Below, in pieces: positions 25,126 to 37,508 of a stretch of DNA of 64,000 bases (its first letter is position 1; each line of letters begins with the position of its first letter). Below the pieces are notes generated by a model. It saw only the letters and a list, made by a program, of their open reading frames with translations, was not told the DNA's origin and searched no databases. A program made the position numbers and the translations under genes. The DNA is from Novisyntrophococcus fermenticellae (GTDB lineage: Bacteria; Bacillota; Clostridia; Lachnospirales; Lachnospiraceae): NCBI RefSeq assembly GCF_018866245.1, contig NZ_CP076458.1, positions 2,480,001-2,544,000 of the forward strand, read 5' to 3'.

Positions 25126-27960
25126 TTAGAGATATTTTTTGACATATTGTCCTGTATAAGACTCAGGAACCGACGCAATATGCTCCGGTGTGCCATAAGC
25201 TATCACCGTTCCTCCTTTATCGCCGCCCTCCGGACCTATATCGATGATATAGTCCGCAGTTTTGATCACGTCCAGGTTATGCTCTATGACAACCACCGTA
25301 TTTCCGCCTTCTGAAAGCCTTTTTAAGATTTCAATCAGCTTATGCACATCTGCAAAATGCAGTCCTGTGGTCGGCTCATCGAGAATATAAATGGTTTTCC
25401 CGGTGCTGCGTTTACTCAGTTCCGTAGCGAGTTTGATTCGCTGCGCCTCTCCGCCGGACAGAGTGGTAGATGGCTGTCCCAGTCTGATATAAGACAATCC
25501 CACGTCGTACAATGTCTCTATTTTTCTGCGGACAGAAGGCACATGTTCAAAGAACGTCATCGCCTCCTCCACAGTCATATCCAATACATCATAGATACTC
25601 TTACCTTTGTATTTTACCTCCAGGGTCTCCCTGTTATAGCGCTTTCCCTGGCATACTTCACAGGGCACATACACATCCGGAAGAAAGTGCATCTCAATTT
25701 TAATGATTCCATCACCGCTGCAGGCTTCGCAGCGGCCTCCTTTGACATTAAAGCTGAAACGTCCTTTTTTATATCCTCTGGCCTTGGCATCAGCAGTAGA
25801 TGAAAACAAGTCCCTGATCATGTCGAAAACACCGGTATATGTGGCCGGATTGGACCGGGGGGTTCTTCCTATCGGAGACTGATCAATATCAATAACCTTA
25901 TCCAACTGCTCAATGCCTTCAATTTTTTTGTGCTTTCCAGGTATAATTCTGGCTCTGTTCAGTTCTCTGGCCAGTCTCTTATATAATATCTCATTGACCA
26001 GCGAACTTTTTCCCGAACCCGAAACACCGGTTACACAGGTCATAACGCCCAGAGGAAATTTTACATCGATATTTTTCAGATTATTCTCCTGTGCCCCACA
26101 CACTTTCAACCATCCGGCCGGCTTCTTTCGTGCCTCCGGAACCGGAATTTTCATACGTCCGCTTAGGTATGCCCCGGTAACAGAGTTTTTATTCTTCATC
26201 AGTTCTTTTGCTGTTCCAATTGCAACCAGCTCCCCGCCATGCTCTCCGGCACCGGGTCCGATGTCCACCACGCAATCTGCAGCCAGCATGGTATCCTCAT
26301 CGTGTTCCACCACAATCAGTGAGTTTCCGAGATCCCGAAGATGAAGCAGCGTTTTCAGAAGTTTATCGTTATCCCTTTGATGGAGGCCTATGCTCGGTTC
26401 GTCCAGAATATAGGCAACACCCACAAGACCTGACCCAATCTGGGTGGCCAGGCGGATACGCTGTGCCTCCCCTCCGGACAATGTTGCAGTAGCACGGGCA
26501 AGTGTCAGATAATCTAAACCTACGTCCATCAAAAATTGAACACGCGCCCGGATTTCCTTTAAAATCTGCTTTCCTATCAGATTCTGCTGGCTGCTCAGCT
26601 TCAAATCTGCCATAAATGCTGTCAGTTTCTCAATGGACATTGAAGTAACTTCAAAGATGTTCTTATCCCCTACGGTCACGGCTAATGAAGTGGCTTTCAG
26701 CCTTTGCCCACGACAGTCCGGGCAGGGTGTGATTCTCATAAAGGATTCATACTCCTGCCTCGTGCTTTCCGAACCCGTCTCCCTGTAACGGCGTTCCACA
26801 TTCTTAAGCAGGCCCTCAAATGCCACGTCGTAGACGCCTTCTCCCCGCTGTCCCTTATAGTATACCTTTACTTTTTTTCCATTCGTCCCCTCGATCAGTA
26901 TATCATGTATTTTCTTTGGATAATCCTGAAATGGGGTGTCCAGTGAAAAGCCGTATTCCTTTGCCAGTGCATCCAGAATCGCTCTGGTGTAACTGGATTT
27001 ATCCGTACAGGACTGCCAGCCCAGCACCACAATCGCCCCTTCCAGGATACTTAAGGACGAATCCGGAATCATCAGTTCTTCCGAAAATTCCATCTTATAT
27101 CCCAAACCATAGCAGCTGGGGCAGGCTCCGAAAGGATTGTTAAAGGAAAAACTCCTGGGTTCGATCTCATCCATACCGATTCCGCAGTCCGGGCAGGAAA
27201 AACTCTGGCTGAAATTCAGAACATTGCCGTCCATCGTATCCACTACCAGAAGACCGCCCGACAGTTCAAGCACGCTTTCGATGGAATCGGTCAGTCTTTT
27301 TTGGATTCCCTCCTTTATCATCAGACGGTCCACCACAATCTCTATGTTATGCTTTATATTCTTATCTAATGTAATATCTTCGGTCAGTTCGTATAGGTTA
27401 CCGTCCACCTGCACACGTACATAACCACTTCTTTTCGCCTGGTCCAGCACCTTTTCGTGCCTTCCTTTCCTGCCCCTGACCACAGGTGCCAGCAATTGAA
27501 TTTTCGTACGTTCCGGAAGGCTCATAATTTTATCCACCATCTGGTCCACCGTCTGCTTGCTGATTTCTCTGCCGCACCCGGGACAGTGCGGAATCCCGAC
27601 GCGGGCATAGAGCAGACGAAAATAATCGTAAATTTCTGTCACCGTACCCACTGTGGATCTGGGGTTTCTGTTGGTGGATTTCTGATCTATGGATATCGCC
27701 GGAGGGAGCCCTTCGATGCTCTCTACATTTGGTTTTTCCATCTGCCCCAGAAACTGACGGGCATAGGAAGAAAGACTCTCCATATAACGCCGCTGGCCTT
27801 CTGCATAAATAGTATCAAAAGCCAGAGAACTCTTTCCCGAACCGCTTAAACCGGTCAGAACCACAAGTTCATTTCTGGGAATATCCACATCCAGGCTCTT
27901 CAGGTTGTTCTCTGAAGCACCTCGTATCTTTATAAACTCCTTCTTCTGTTTACTTGCCAT
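25126..27960 (-). CDS. uvrA: Excinuclease ABC subunit A
   Basis: At 944 residues it is full length. Two ABC ATPase halves each have Walker A (GLSGSGKSS at about 35 and GVSGSGKSS at about 645) and signature motifs (LSGGEAQRI twice). Zinc sites are visible at CPGC, CPDC...CPSC and CEAC...CEVC. UvrA recognises bulky DNA damage with UvrB in nucleotide excision repair. A LexA-type box lies 95 bases upstream, so it is probably SOS-induced. uvrB is not in the window. Confidence 0.98.
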   Translation of the reverse strand: MASKQKKEFIKIRGASENNLKSLDVDIPRNELVVLTGLSGSGKSSLAFDTIYAEGQRRYMESLSSYARQFLGQMEKPNVESIEGLPPAISIDQKSTNRNPRSTVGTVTEIYDYFRLLYARVGIPHCPGCGREISKQTVDQMVDKIMSLPERTKIQLLAPVVRGRKGRHEKVLDQAKRSGYVRVQVDGNLYELTEDITLDKNIKHNIEIVVDRLMIKEGIQKRLTDSIESVLELSGGLLVVDTMDGNVLNFSQSFSCPDCGIGMDEIEPRSFSFNNPFGACPSCYGLGYKMEFSEELMIPDSSLSILEGAIVVLGWQSCTDKSSYTRAILDALAKEYGFSLDTPFQDYPKKIHDILIEGTNGKKVKVYYKGQRGEGVYDVAFEGLLKNVERRYRETGSESTRQEYESFMRITPCPDCRGQRLKATSLAVTVGDKNIFEVTSMSIEKLTAFMADLKLSSQQNLIGKQILKEIRARVQFLMDVGLDYLTLARATATLSGGEAQRIRLATQIGSGLVGVAYILDEPSIGLHQRDNDKLLKTLLHLRDLGNSLIVVEHDEDTMLAADCVVDIGPGAGEHGGELVAIGTAKELMKNKNSVTGAYLSGRMKIPVPEARKKPAGWLKVCGAQENNLKNIDVKFPLGVMTCVTGVSGSGKSSLVNEILYKRLARELNRARIIPGKHKKIEGIEQLDKVIDIDQSPIGRTPRSNPATYTGVFDMIRDLFSSTADAKARGYKKGRFSFNVKGGRCEACSGDGIIKIEMHFLPDVYVPCEVCQGKRYNRETLEVKYKGKSIYDVLDMTVEEAMTFFEHVPSVRRKIETLYDVGLSYIRLGQPSTTLSGGEAQRIKLATELSKRSTGKTIYILDEPTTGLHFADVHKLIEILKRLSEGGNTVVVIEHNLDVIKTADYIIDIGPEGGDKGGTVIAYGTPEHIASVPESYTGQYVKKYL

Positions 27961-28055
27961 ATATATATAACTCCTTTTGCTGTCATCACCGTATTTTAAA
28001 TGTCTGCTGCCAGACCTAATCTACCATATATCTTACCATATCTGTCAAGCGAAAG

Positions 28056-28069
28056 CAAACATTCGTTCT
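28056..28069 (-). promoter_or_regulatory. LexA-type SOS box upstream of uvrA
   Basis: Minus-strand AGAACGAATGTTTG fits the Firmicutes pattern GAACN4GTTY with one outer deviation. A TTGACA lies just downstream (minus-strand 28045-28050 region), placing the box in front of the likely uvrA promoter. Confidence 0.65.
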
Positions 28070-28101
28070 GTTTTGTGTGTCCTGTTTCCCGACACTTTCC
28101 T

Positions 28102-29244
28102 TCATTCCCTCAGGAAATCCGCCATTATGATATTGCTCACCGATATGCCCTTCCGGGTCAACGATACATATCTGTCTTTCTTTTGTAAAAATCCCATTTG
28201 CATGTACTTTTCAATGACCTTTCCATAAACATCCGTCATTTCTTTCCCGAAATTTCTCTGAAAATCCACTTCTGATATGCCGCGGCACATCCTGAGACCC
28301 AGAATCATAAACTCCTCCATGGCATCCTCTTCAGTAAGCTTCTGCAGATTTTTCCTGATTATCCGCGGCTGGTGACTGTTCTGCAGATATTCCTTCAAGT
28401 CCACTGTATTGGAAAACCGCTGCTCCTTCATAAGTGAAGCCGCTCCAAGTCCCAGCCCCAGATATGGTATCCGCTTCCAATAACCGATATTATGCCTGCA
28501 CGCATACCCCTTTTTTGCATAATTAGATATTTCATATTGTTCATACCCATATTCTTTTAATATATCATGGGTATTTTCATACATGATTCGTTCTGTATCC
28601 TCATCCGGGAGCTCCAGGATATCCTGTTTTTCATAAAACGGAGTCCCCTCCTCCAAAATCAGACTATAAGCCGAAATGTGCTCCGGTGCCAGCTCTGCCG
28701 TCATGCGGAGATTTCTTTCCCAATCCACATAGGTCTGTCCCGGCAGTGCCGACATCAGATCTACGTTGATATTGAGAAATCCAACCTCTCTTGCCTGCCG
28801 GTAGCCTGTCCTAAATTCCTCCACCGTATGAATCCTTCCCAGACGCTTTAGTTCCGTGTCAGACATGGATTGACAGCCAAAGCTGATACGGTTGAATCCT
28901 GCTTTCCGATATCCCCCCAGCGTTTCCTCTGTCACGGTCCCGGGATTGGCCTCTAAGGATATTTCAGCATCATCCGAAAAGCTGATTCTGTTTCTAATTT
29001 CATCCAAAATCCGCATAATTTCTTCCGGGGACATCAAAGAAGGGGTTCCGCCGCCAAAAAAGATCGAGCTCACCTGATATCCGTCCAGTCCATCCACTGC
29101 ACCTATCTCCCTGCACAGAGCCTCTGCATAGTCTCTTCTGCGTGCTTCCTCTGAAGAAAAGGATAAAAAGTCACAATATTCACACTTTCTCACGCAAAAC
29201 GGTATATGCACATATATTTCCAGTTTCCTTTTTTTTCGATTCAT
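28102..29244 (-). CDS. hemW: HemW-like radical SAM heme chaperone
   Basis: The 380-residue protein has the radical-SAM cluster motif CVRKCEYCDF (CxxxCxxC plus the following Cys-x-Phe seen in HemW), FFGGGTPS, SLEANPGT and NVDLMSALPGQT, and a C-terminal HemN_C winged domain. HemW was long annotated as oxygen-independent coproporphyrinogen oxidase; it is now seen as a heme-insertion protein. It follows lepA as in Bacillus. The start has GGAAAGG upstream. Confidence 0.93.
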   Translation of the reverse strand: MNRKKRKLEIYVHIPFCVRKCEYCDFLSFSSEEARRRDYAEALCREIGAVDGLDGYQVSSIFFGGGTPSLMSPEEIMRILDEIRNRISFSDDAEISLEANPGTVTEETLGGYRKAGFNRISFGCQSMSDTELKRLGRIHTVEEFRTGYRQAREVGFLNINVDLMSALPGQTYVDWERNLRMTAELAPEHISAYSLILEEGTPFYEKQDILELPDEDTERIMYENTHDILKEYGYEQYEISNYAKKGYACRHNIGYWKRIPYLGLGLGAASLMKEQRFSNTVDLKEYLQNSHQPRIIRKNLQKLTEEDAMEEFMILGLRMCRGISEVDFQRNFGKEMTDVYGKVIEKYMQMGFLQKKDRYVSLTRKGISVSNIIMADFLRE

Positions 29245-29307
29245 CTAAATTGCCTTTCCTGTATCAATAAAAGCCATTCCCATATCAGGAACAGCTTTAT
29301 ACTAATA

Positions 29308-31122
29308 CTAATTATCTTCCAGTTTCAAAACACTCATAAATGCCTTCTGGGGAATCTCTACATTCCCGATCTGCCGCATCCGCTTCTTTCCTTCTTTTTG
29401 CTTTTCAAGCAGTTTCTTCTTACGGCTGATATCACCGCCATAGCACTTGGCCAGCACGTCTTTCCGCATGGCCCTGACTGTTTCTCTGGCAATGACCTTC
29501 GACCCTATTGCCGCCTGTATCGGAACCTCGAACAACTGCCTGGGTATCTCCTCTTTGAGTTTCTCACACATTCTCCTGCCGCGGTCATAGGCCGAACCGG
29601 AAAATACAATAAAGGACAGAGCATCCACCTCTTCTTTGTTCACCAGAATATCCAGTTTTACCAGATCGCTTCGCTCATACCCCAGAAGTTCATAGTCAAA
29701 GGAGGCATAGCCTCTCGACCGGGACTTCAGGGCATCAAAAAAATCATAGATAATTTCATTCAAAGGCAGATGATAATGCAGCATGGCACGTGTTGTCTCC
29801 ATATATTCCATGCCCTGGTACTGGCCGCGCCGCTGCTGGCACAACTCCATAATCGGGCCGATAAACTCGGTTGTCACCATGATTTCGGCTTTTACAACCG
29901 GTTCTTCCATATAATCGATTTCGGATGGATCCGGCAGATTCGAAGGATTGGTCAAATCTATGCAGGTTCCGTCCGTCTTATAAACTTTATAGATAACGCT
30001 GGGCGCAGTAGTAACCAAATCCAGATTATATTCTCTCTCGAGCCTCTCCTGAATGATTTCAAGATGAAGAAGTCCCAGAAACCCACAGCGGAACCCAAAC
30101 CCTAAAGCAGCAGAGGTCTCCGGCTCATAAAAGAGCGATGCATCATTAAGCTGAAGCTTTTCCAGCGCGTCTCTCAAATCCTGGTAATCGGCTCCATCGG
30201 CCGGATACATACCACAATACACCATGGGATTTACTTTTTTATATCCTGGAAGCGGTTCTGCACAAGATCTGTTGGCATCCGTGATGGTATCACCCACACG
30301 TGTGTCGCTGACATTTTTTATACTGGCTGTAATATATCCCACCATGCCGGCCGAAAGCTCTTCGCAGGGAATAAACTGTCCCGCTCCAAAGTATCCTACC
30401 TCAACGACTTCTTCCACGGCTCCTGTAGCCATCATACGGATCTTTGTACCCTTTCTCACCTTACCTTCCATGACTCTGCAGGATGTGATGACTCCTCTAT
30501 AGGCATCATACACGGAATCAAAAATCAGTGCCTGGAGGGGATTTTCACTGTTTCCTCTGGGAGCGGGTACCTTCTCCACAAGTTCCTCCAGCACCTGCTC
30601 TACATTCAGCCCTGTTTTGGCCGAAATACGGGGGCACCCCTGTGCCTCAATTCCTATTACATCCTCGATTTCCGCAATCACCCGCTCCGGATCGGCACCG
30701 GGCAGATCTATCTTATTGATGACCGGGAACACATCCAGGTCATGATCCAGAGCCAGATATACATTGGCAAGTGTCTGAGCCTCGATTCCCTGCGAGGCAT
30801 CTACAACCAGAATGGCTCCGTCGCATGCTGCCAGACTCCTGGAAACCTCATAATTAAAGTCGACATGTCCGGGTGTATCTATCATATTTAATATATATTC
30901 CTGCCCATCCTTTGCCTTATATATGGTGCGGACCGCCTGTGCTTTGATAGTAATGCCGCGTTCGCGTTCCAGATCCATGTTATCCAATACCTGAGACTGC
31001 ATCTCGCGCTCAGTCAGCAGACCGGTTTTTTCGATAATCCGGTCTGCCAATGTGGATTTTCCATGGTCAATATGTGCAATGATGCAAAAATTTCGTATCT
31101 TACTTTGATCTACAGCTGTCAA
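29308..31122 (-). CDS. lepA: Elongation factor 4 (TTG start)
   Basis: The start is placed at TTG 31122, 7 bases after a full AGGAGG; upstream in-frame starts lack a site. This gives 604 residues, the usual length. G-domain motifs are [16 protein letters not shown] and NKIDLP, followed by EF-G-like domains and the LepA-specific C-terminus ending in a Lys-rich stretch. EF4 back-translocates stalled ribosomes. Gene order spoIIP-lepA-hemW matches other Firmicutes. Confidence 0.97.
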   Translation of the reverse strand: MTAVDQSKIRNFCIIAHIDHGKSTLADRIIEKTGLLTEREMQSQVLDNMDLERERGITIKAQAVRTIYKAKDGQEYILNMIDTPGHVDFNYEVSRSLAACDGAILVVDASQGIEAQTLANVYLALDHDLDVFPVINKIDLPGADPERVIAEIEDVIGIEAQGCPRISAKTGLNVEQVLEELVEKVPAPRGNSENPLQALIFDSVYDAYRGVITSCRVMEGKVRKGTKIRMMATGAVEEVVEVGYFGAGQFIPCEELSAGMVGYITASIKNVSDTRVGDTITDANRSCAEPLPGYKKVNPMVYCGMYPADGADYQDLRDALEKLQLNDASLFYEPETSAALGFGFRCGFLGLLHLEIIQERLEREYNLDLVTTAPSVIYKVYKTDGTCIDLTNPSNLPDPSEIDYMEEPVVKAEIMVTTEFIGPIMELCQQRRGQYQGMEYMETTRAMLHYHLPLNEIIYDFFDALKSRSRGYASFDYELLGYERSDLVKLDILVNKEEVDALSFIVFSGSAYDRGRRMCEKLKEEIPRQLFEVPIQAAIGSKVIARETVRAMRKDVLAKCYGGDISRKKKLLEKQKEGKKRMRQIGNVEIPQKAFMSVLKLEDN

Positions 31123-31210
31123 ATCTGTTCCTCCTGACAAGGTACTTAAATAATCGTCAAACTTCATTCTACCATACAAGAAGTGCTTTTGTCACTCGTT
31201 TTGTTATGAT

Positions 31211-32479
31211 TCAGGATTCGTTCTTATTTGTTCCCTTAAGTACTGAATTCAATACCTTTGCAAAAGGCTCCATTGCATTCATGGCTTCTTCCACTGTGTT
31301 GGTCTGTGCCCCAACCTCCAGCAAAATGGACTTAGGCCGAACATGAAGGTTGTACCGGTAGCCTTTCAGGTAGATGCATCTGGTAAAATCAGGGTAGCAT
31401 TGTTTTGCAAGATACTCCAACTGAAAGGAAAATGCCAGATTGTCCTCTATATAAGGATTAGGCAGCGAATCGATGGGTCCATTCATACTCGTCCTGCTCA
31501 GCCCATTAAAAAACATAACCTTTGCCGTAGGTTTTCCGTCAATCTCTGTAACCAGATGCTTCGATTCATCTACTCCGTCGCGGTGCAAATCAATTACTAC
31601 CTCTATAGACGGATTTTCTGCCAGCACCTGCTGCAAAACAGGCTCTGCATAATTATAAGCCTTACTTCGTTCCAGTCTTCCATCTACCAGGTCAAATGTA
31701 TCTGTCCGGTGCAACACCTGGTATCCATAAGTATCCCGAAGTATCTGTGCAAGATGTTCTCCCACCCCAATTACAGTGGTACTGGTATCTCCCGCCACAG
31801 AATCCGCAAATTCCTCCTGCGAATGTGTATGGTAAATCAATATCTTTGGGCCGGAGGTATCATCGCTTATTTTCATGTCTTTTCCCCATAGTTGATCCAG
31901 ATTGATTTCAGATTTCTCAGCAGAAGTATTTCCATCTACAACAAAGAAGTTATTCAGGAGGAAATTATAATCCTGAAGCTGTTCCAGTGATATCGGATTA
32001 ACTATGTTAAAAGAACTGGTCTGCTGTACCTGCTCATCTGTTCCCTTTTGCGTCTGCTCTGGCTGTACCTGTGAATCCTGCTGGATTTTCTGCTGGTTTT
32101 CGGCCGTAATCTTAGCCTGAATCACACGCTCATTTTCCTCGAGAATAGCCGCTTCCGTGGAATCATCTTCAATAATCTCTGTCTCTTTTCCCTCTTCTTC
32201 CTCTTCCGCTCCCATTCCCGGTATCTGTTCCTGAGCCATCTGAACAATACGTTCAAAAATATCTCCGTTTCCTGCATTGCCATTTTCATAGTATACCTGA
32301 GGAATGTATGTCTTTACCGCTAAGTCCGCAGCCTGTTCGTAAGCGGCTCCCAGGATTTCCTTCCCTCGCTCAGCTCCCTGAGCGGTGATGACTTTATAGC
32401 TTCGATAAACCAAAATCACTGCTATTGCCGCCATCACGATAATCACTATCGTCCCCAGACCTTTGTTATTTCTGTCCAA
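31211..32479 (-). CDS. spoIIP: Stage II sporulation protein P (TTG start)
   Basis: SpoIIP is a membrane-anchored amidase/endopeptidase that, with SpoIID and SpoIIM, removes septal wall and drives engulfment. The preferred start is TTG 32479 behind GGGGTGA; the longer frame from an ATG at 32551 would begin inside the rpsT terminator hairpin. The 422 residues hold one membrane segment (about 7-25), an acidic Gln/Glu-rich linker and a C-terminal hydrolase domain with ILIYHTHSQEEF (zinc His/Glu), VIDLHRDG and LLEVGAQTNT. The length agrees with family members. Confidence 0.93.
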   Translation of the reverse strand: MDRNNKGLGTIVIIVMAAIAVILVYRSYKVITAQGAERGKEILGAAYEQAADLAVKTYIPQVYYENGNAGNGDIFERIVQMAQEQIPGMGAEEEEEGKETEIIEDDSTEAAILEENERVIQAKITAENQQKIQQDSQVQPEQTQKGTDEQVQQTSSFNIVNPISLEQLQDYNFLLNNFFVVDGNTSAEKSEINLDQLWGKDMKISDDTSGPKILIYHTHSQEEFADSVAGDTSTTVIGVGEHLAQILRDTYGYQVLHRTDTFDLVDGRLERSKAYNYAEPVLQQVLAENPSIEVVIDLHRDGVDESKHLVTEIDGKPTAKVMFFNGLSRTSMNGPIDSLPNPYIEDNLAFSFQLEYLAKQCYPDFTRCIYLKGYRYNLHVRPKSILLEVGAQTNTVEEAMNAMEPFAKVLNSVLKGTNKNES

Positions 32480-32498
32480 CCTCTCACCCCCTGTATCT

Positions 32499-32506
32499 AT
32501 CTTATG
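32499..32506 (-). promoter_or_regulatory. Weak candidate sigma-E -10 for spoIIP
   Basis: Minus-strand CATAAGAT resembles the sigma-E -10 (CATACAHT), 12-13 bases after a CATTTT sequence. It lies 20 bases before the TTG start and after the rpsT terminator. The match is partial. Confidence 0.3.
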
Positions 32507-32541
32507 CAGAGGCTGGCCAAAATGGACTAACTTTATACAAA

Positions 32542-32577
32542 GAACCTCCATTCACATGACGGTATGAATGGAGGCTC
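32542..32577 (-). terminator. rpsT terminator
   Basis: A 13-bp stem (GAGCCTCCATTCA and TGAATGGAGGTTC on the minus strand, one G-U pair) with a 10-base loop, followed by TTTGTAT. It lies 21 bases after the rpsT stop. Confidence 0.8.
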
Positions 32578-32598
32578 TATATTTATTTTTCGTCTCGT

Positions 32599-32862
32599 TT
32601 ATGCGATTGAGTTTACAGCCTTGCTCAAACGTGCGACTTTTCTGGATGCGTTGTTCTTATGATAAACGCCCTTGGAAGCTGCCTTGTCAATTGTAGAAAC
32701 TGCTGCTGTCAGCGCGCTCTTAGCGGCATCCTTATCTCCAGCAACAACTGCTGCGTCAACTTTCTTAATAGATGTCTTGACAGCAGATCTGATTGCCTTA
32801 TTTCTCTCTGTTTTTGTTCTGCTTACCAGAATTCTTTTCTTTGCAGATTTAATATTAGCCAA
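32599..32862 (-). CDS. rpsT: Ribosomal protein S20 (TTG start)
   Basis: Translation starts at TTG 32862, 7 bases after GGAGGT, giving ANIKSAKKRIL after the initiator, the canonical S20 N-terminus. The 87 residues are Lys/Ala-rich and helical, as expected for this small-subunit protein. Upstream in-frame ATG codons belong to the leader. TTG starts are common for rpsT and can be part of its autoregulation by S20; that is known in E. coli and only inferred here. Confidence 0.96.
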   Translation of the reverse strand: MANIKSAKKRILVSRTKTERNKAIRSAVKTSIKKVDAAVVAGDKDAAKSALTAAVSTIDKAASKGVYHKNNASRKVARLSKAVNSIA

Positions 32863-32949
32863 ACTGTACACCTCCGATACTTGATTCTGTTTTTTATTTA
32901 TCTTTATCATCGAAGTAGACACGGACACCTCAATGAAACATACCTATTT

Positions 32950-32978
32950 ATCTTATCCCTTTTATCTTTCATTGTCAA
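32950..32978 (-). promoter_or_regulatory. Sigma-A promoter of rpsT
   Basis: TTGACA, 17 bases, TAAGAT on the minus strand, giving a leader of about 80 bases. It lies between the divergent rpsT and gpr genes. Confidence 0.8.
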
Positions 32979-33036
32979 TACATATTTATCTGAAAAACGT
33001 AAAAACTATTTTTAAACTTGTAGGAGGCTTACGAAA

Positions 33037-33936
33037 ATGAACAAGTACAAAGTGCGGACAGATCTTGCCATGGAAAATGGCGAAAAGTATGAGAAAGACA
33101 ATGTTGAGATTCAGGGTGTGACAATCAAGAAGCATTATAACAAAGTAAAGGATATTCACACAACACTGGTAAAAATTGAAACAGAGCACGGCGCACGGCT
33201 GATGGAGAAACCGATTGGAACCTACATTACTATGGAGGCTCCTTCCCTGGCCGTTGCAGATGAAGATTATCACAAAGAAGTCTCTGTCGAATTGGCGCGC
33301 CACCTGAAGAGATTACTTCCCAAAAATCTGACATCCGTTCTTGTTGTGGGACTGGGAAATCAGGATGTGACCCCGGATGCTCTCGGCCCCGGAGTCGTTG
33401 GAAATCTGCATATTACAAGGCATCTTATCCGCGAATACGGTTCCGGAGGCCCGGGGACAGAACACGCACCTATGATAAGTTCTCTGGTTCCGGGTGTAAT
33501 GGCCCAGACCGGAATGGAAACGCTGGAGATTCTTCAGGGTGTGGTTGAAAAGACCAATCCGGATATCATCGTCGTAATTGATGCATTGGCTGCGCGGAAC
33601 ACCAAAAGATTAAATTGTACGGTCCAGTTAACAGATACCGGAATCAGTCCGGGATCCGGTGTGGGCAACTACAGATGCGGATTGAATAAGGAGACCCTGG
33701 GAATACCGGTCATCGGCATTGGCATTCCTACCGTTGTCGATGCAGGTACAATCATCCATGATGCTGTCTCCAATCTGTTGGAGGCCCTGGAGGAGTCCGA
33801 AATTGAAGAGTTCCTCGGTGAAATAATAAGTCCTACAATGGCAACCATGTTTGTTACACCAAAAGATATTGATGAGACTATAAAGCGCTTGAGTTTCACC
33901 ATTTCAGAAGGTATCAATATGGCATTCACCGGCTGA
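33037..33936 (+). CDS. gpr: Germination protease GPR
   Basis: The 299-residue protein has the VRTDLAMEN motif near its N-terminus, the region where the GPR zymogen is processed and which mimics its own substrates. VVGLGNQDVTPDALGP and the VIDALAARN segment carry conserved Asp residues of this aspartic peptidase (A25). GPR degrades small acid-soluble proteins when spores germinate. AGGAGG precedes the ATG. It is divergent from rpsT; expression in the forespore (sigma-F/G) is expected but I see no convincing promoter. Confidence 0.95.
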   Translation: MNKYKVRTDLAMENGEKYEKDNVEIQGVTIKKHYNKVKDIHTTLVKIETEHGARLMEKPIGTYITMEAPSLAVADEDYHKEVSVELARHLKRLLPKNLTSVLVVGLGNQDVTPDALGPGVVGNLHITRHLIREYGSGGPGTEHAPMISSLVPGVMAQTGMETLEILQGVVEKTNPDIIVVIDALAARNTKRLNCTVQLTDTGISPGSGVGNYRCGLNKETLGIPVIGIGIPTVVDAGTIIHDAVSNLLEALEESEIEEFLGEIISPTMATMFVTPKDIDETIKRLSFTISEGINMAFTG

Positions 33937-33938
33937 AA

Positions 33939-33973
33939 AACTCCCGGGAAGAGTTCCGTTCTTCCCGGGAGTT
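33939..33973 (-). terminator. holA terminator, between convergent gpr and holA
   Basis: A 13-bp GC-rich perfect stem AACTCCCGGGAAG with a 9-base loop. The minus side continues with TTTTTC, so it terminates holA; it can also form in gpr transcripts, without a T-run. Confidence 0.88.
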
Positions 33974-33975
33974 AC

Positions 33976-34956
33976 TCAAACACCACTATATTTGACAATC
34001 AGCAGCTCCACACTCATTATATCAGAAAGACGTCCGGTCTTGACATCGGCCTCTGTAGCTATGCAGTCCTCCATGGCTTCTTCTAATTGCTGCCGGGAAT
34101 ATTGCTGCATCAGCGGCAGATACTTTTTCACCGCAAAATCCCTTAAGCCTGTACGGGCAGCTATAGTACGTATATCACAGCCCTCCATATATAAGCTCTT
34201 AACCTGCAGCATCATATTGAATTCTCTCGCAATAAGAGCAAGAATCTTCATAGGAGGTTCTTTCAAAGATAGTAAATTATAATATAGCTCCAACGCTTTT
34301 TTCTGCTGTCTTCCGGAAACCGCACGAACCATATCAAAAATCTGATTATGAATCTGAGCCGTGCAGATTTCTTCAATATCTCCCGCCGTGACCACGTCTC
34401 GTCCCATCGTGTAGCAGAGCAGCTTTTCAAGCTCCTTGTCGATATTCCCCATGTCATTGCCTGTCTTTGTAAAGAAGAGTTCGATATCCGATTTTGTAAT
34501 CCGCTTATTCTCTCTTTTTAAGATTCCCAGGACCCATCTGGTCAGGGTGTTCGCATCCTGCGTTGCAAATTCCACGGCTCTTCCTGCCTTCTGCACGGCC
34601 TTATACATGCGGCTTCGCTTATCCAGCTCATCTTCTACAAATATCATGCAGATATACGAAGGCAAATCCGCAATATAGTCAGCCAGTTTTTCGGCCTTGT
34701 TCTTAAAGAATCCGGTATTTTCCAGCAGAATAATACGTCGTTCGGCAAAGAATGGCATTGTCTCAGCAAGATCGATAATTTCCCCTTCATTCAAACCTTT
34801 TCCTTCAAACCTGGAAAAATTCATGGTATCTTCGTCTGTATGCAGTGCCTGGCAGATCTTATCCCTATACTGTTTTTTCAGATAAGATTCTTCTCCGTAA
34901 AACAGGTATACTTTCTTATAATCCTGATTTTTAATGTCCTCAATAATACTTTTCAT
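33976..34956 (-). CDS. holA: DNA polymerase III delta subunit
   Basis: The start at 34956 (MKSIIEDIKN) has GGGAG upstream that overlaps a discarded ATG at 34971. The 326-residue protein matches HolA/YqeN: KKVYLFYGEESYLKKQ at the N-terminus, an AAA+-like fold without a working Walker A, and a helical collar domain. It loads the sliding clamp with delta-prime and DnaX. In Bacillus it also lies next to rpsT and gpr. Confidence 0.92.
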   Translation of the reverse strand: MKSIIEDIKNQDYKKVYLFYGEESYLKKQYRDKICQALHTDEDTMNFSRFEGKGLNEGEIIDLAETMPFFAERRIILLENTGFFKNKAEKLADYIADLPSYICMIFVEDELDKRSRMYKAVQKAGRAVEFATQDANTLTRWVLGILKRENKRITKSDIELFFTKTGNDMGNIDKELEKLLCYTMGRDVVTAGDIEEICTAQIHNQIFDMVRAVSGRQQKKALELYYNLLSLKEPPMKILALIAREFNMMLQVKSLYMEGCDIRTIAARTGLRDFAVKKYLPLMQQYSRQQLEEAMEDCIATEADVKTGRLSDIMSVELLIVKYSGV

Positions 34957-34979
34957 ATAATCAGCTCCCATACTTCTAC

Positions 34980-35008
34980 ACGATACAGAAATAAGGAGAC
35001 TTTGTCAA
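34980..35008 (-). promoter_or_regulatory. Candidate holA promoter
   Basis: TTGACA, 17 bases, TATCGT on the minus strand, immediately upstream of holA and just after the arabinofuranosidase stop. Confidence 0.6.
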
Positions 35009-35018
35009 TGGGAAAACC

Positions 35019-36576
<1,558 letters not shown>

Positions 36577-36608
36577 AAAAAATATAAATAACATAATTTC
36601 TGAGAATA

Positions 36609-36636
36609 TTGACTTTTTTTCCGTACATGCTATTCT
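36609..36636 (+). promoter_or_regulatory. Promoter of the AraC-family gene
   Basis: TTGACT, 16 bases, TATTCT, 46 bases before the start codon. Confidence 0.6.
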
Positions 36637-36682
36637 TAAGGTGAGAAAACAGCCCTGATAGGGCGATATGAAAGGAACTACC

Positions 36683-37465
36683 ATGATTACAATCGATTAT
36701 TGCGGATATCATACACATAACCCCGACTGCGAATTAATATGCCGGCCTTCAGGTACTGCCAGCTATCTCTTTCTGTTGGTACTGGCACCCATGACCTTTC
36801 GGTTTCCCGATCAGTCTTCCTGCAAGGCCAAGCCTGGTGCATGTATCCTGTATTCTCCGGGACATTACCAGAATTATCAGGCGGAAAAAGAATTTTTCAA
36901 CAGCTATGTTCATTTTTACTGTGATGAACAGATAGTGAACCAATATGATATCCGGCAAAATGAACTTTTTTATCCCTATAATCAAGAAGAGCTGAACTGG
37001 CTTTTGAAAAAGATTTATCAGGAATTTCTTAATAAGATGACCAGCTCAGAAACTATGATGGATCTTTATATTCGGCAGCTTCTGATTCTGCTTCACCGCG
37101 GTCAGAGTCAGGAGACCATGCCCAATGAGCAGCGGCAGAACATCTACCCGGAGCTTCTGGCTCTTCGTGGGCAGATGCTGGGAAATTGTGAATTGCCCTG
37201 GACCATAGAGCAATTATGCGGCATCCTGAATATCGGAAAAAGCCAGCTCTACACCTACTATGAACGTTTTTTTCACTGTTCACCCAAAGAAGAGCTCATC
37301 CAGGCGAGACTTCAAAAAGCAAAATATCTGATGAGTAACGATGCCGTCACCATAAAACAGGCGGCCTTCGAATCCGGCTTTCAGAATATCAATCATTTTA
37401 ACCGGCTTTTTAAGTCCCAATGCGGCTGTACACCCGGCGAATATAGAGGCGTTTCTATGCAGTAA
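36683..37465 (+). CDS. AraC-family transcriptional regulator
   Basis: The start at 36683 (MITIDYCGYH) has AAAGGAA upstream. The 260-residue protein has an N-terminal cupin-like effector domain and a C-terminal pair of helix-turn-helix motifs (about 165-258) with the hallmark AAFESGFQNINHFNRLFKSQ and CTPGEYR. It is divergent from the GH51 gene and probably activates it in response to an arabinose-containing sugar. The effector is not readable from sequence. Confidence 0.9.
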   Translation: MITIDYCGYHTHNPDCELICRPSGTASYLFLLVLAPMTFRFPDQSSCKAKPGACILYSPGHYQNYQAEKEFFNSYVHFYCDEQIVNQYDIRQNELFYPYNQEELNWLLKKIYQEFLNKMTSSETMMDLYIRQLLILLHRGQSQETMPNEQRQNIYPELLALRGQMLGNCELPWTIEQLCGILNIGKSQLYTYYERFFHCSPKEELIQARLQKAKYLMSNDAVTIKQAAFESGFQNINHFNRLFKSQCGCTPGEYRGVSMQ

Positions 37466-37505
37466 ACCTGCCACCGGCAGCTTTCCTTGCATACTTTGGT
37501 ATAAA
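37464..37505 (+). repeat. Dispersed 42-bp repeat, copy 1
   Basis: A 42-base sequence starting AAACCTGCCACCGGCAGC and ending near TATAAA is shared with 56573-56614 with three differences. It contains the small inverted repeat CTGCC-ACC-GGCAG. Here it overlaps the last base pair of the araC-type stop region and is followed after three bases by a long palindrome. Confidence 0.7.
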
Positions 37506-37508
37506 AAC

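Noticed and set aside
29206..30105. Plus-strand frame of 299 codons
   Set aside because: It lies opposite lepA, has a His/Phe/Ile-rich composition typical of antisense frames and no domain.
32480..32551. ATG start for spoIIP
   Set aside because: It lies in the descending arm of the rpsT terminator and has no ribosome site; TTG 32479 fits better.
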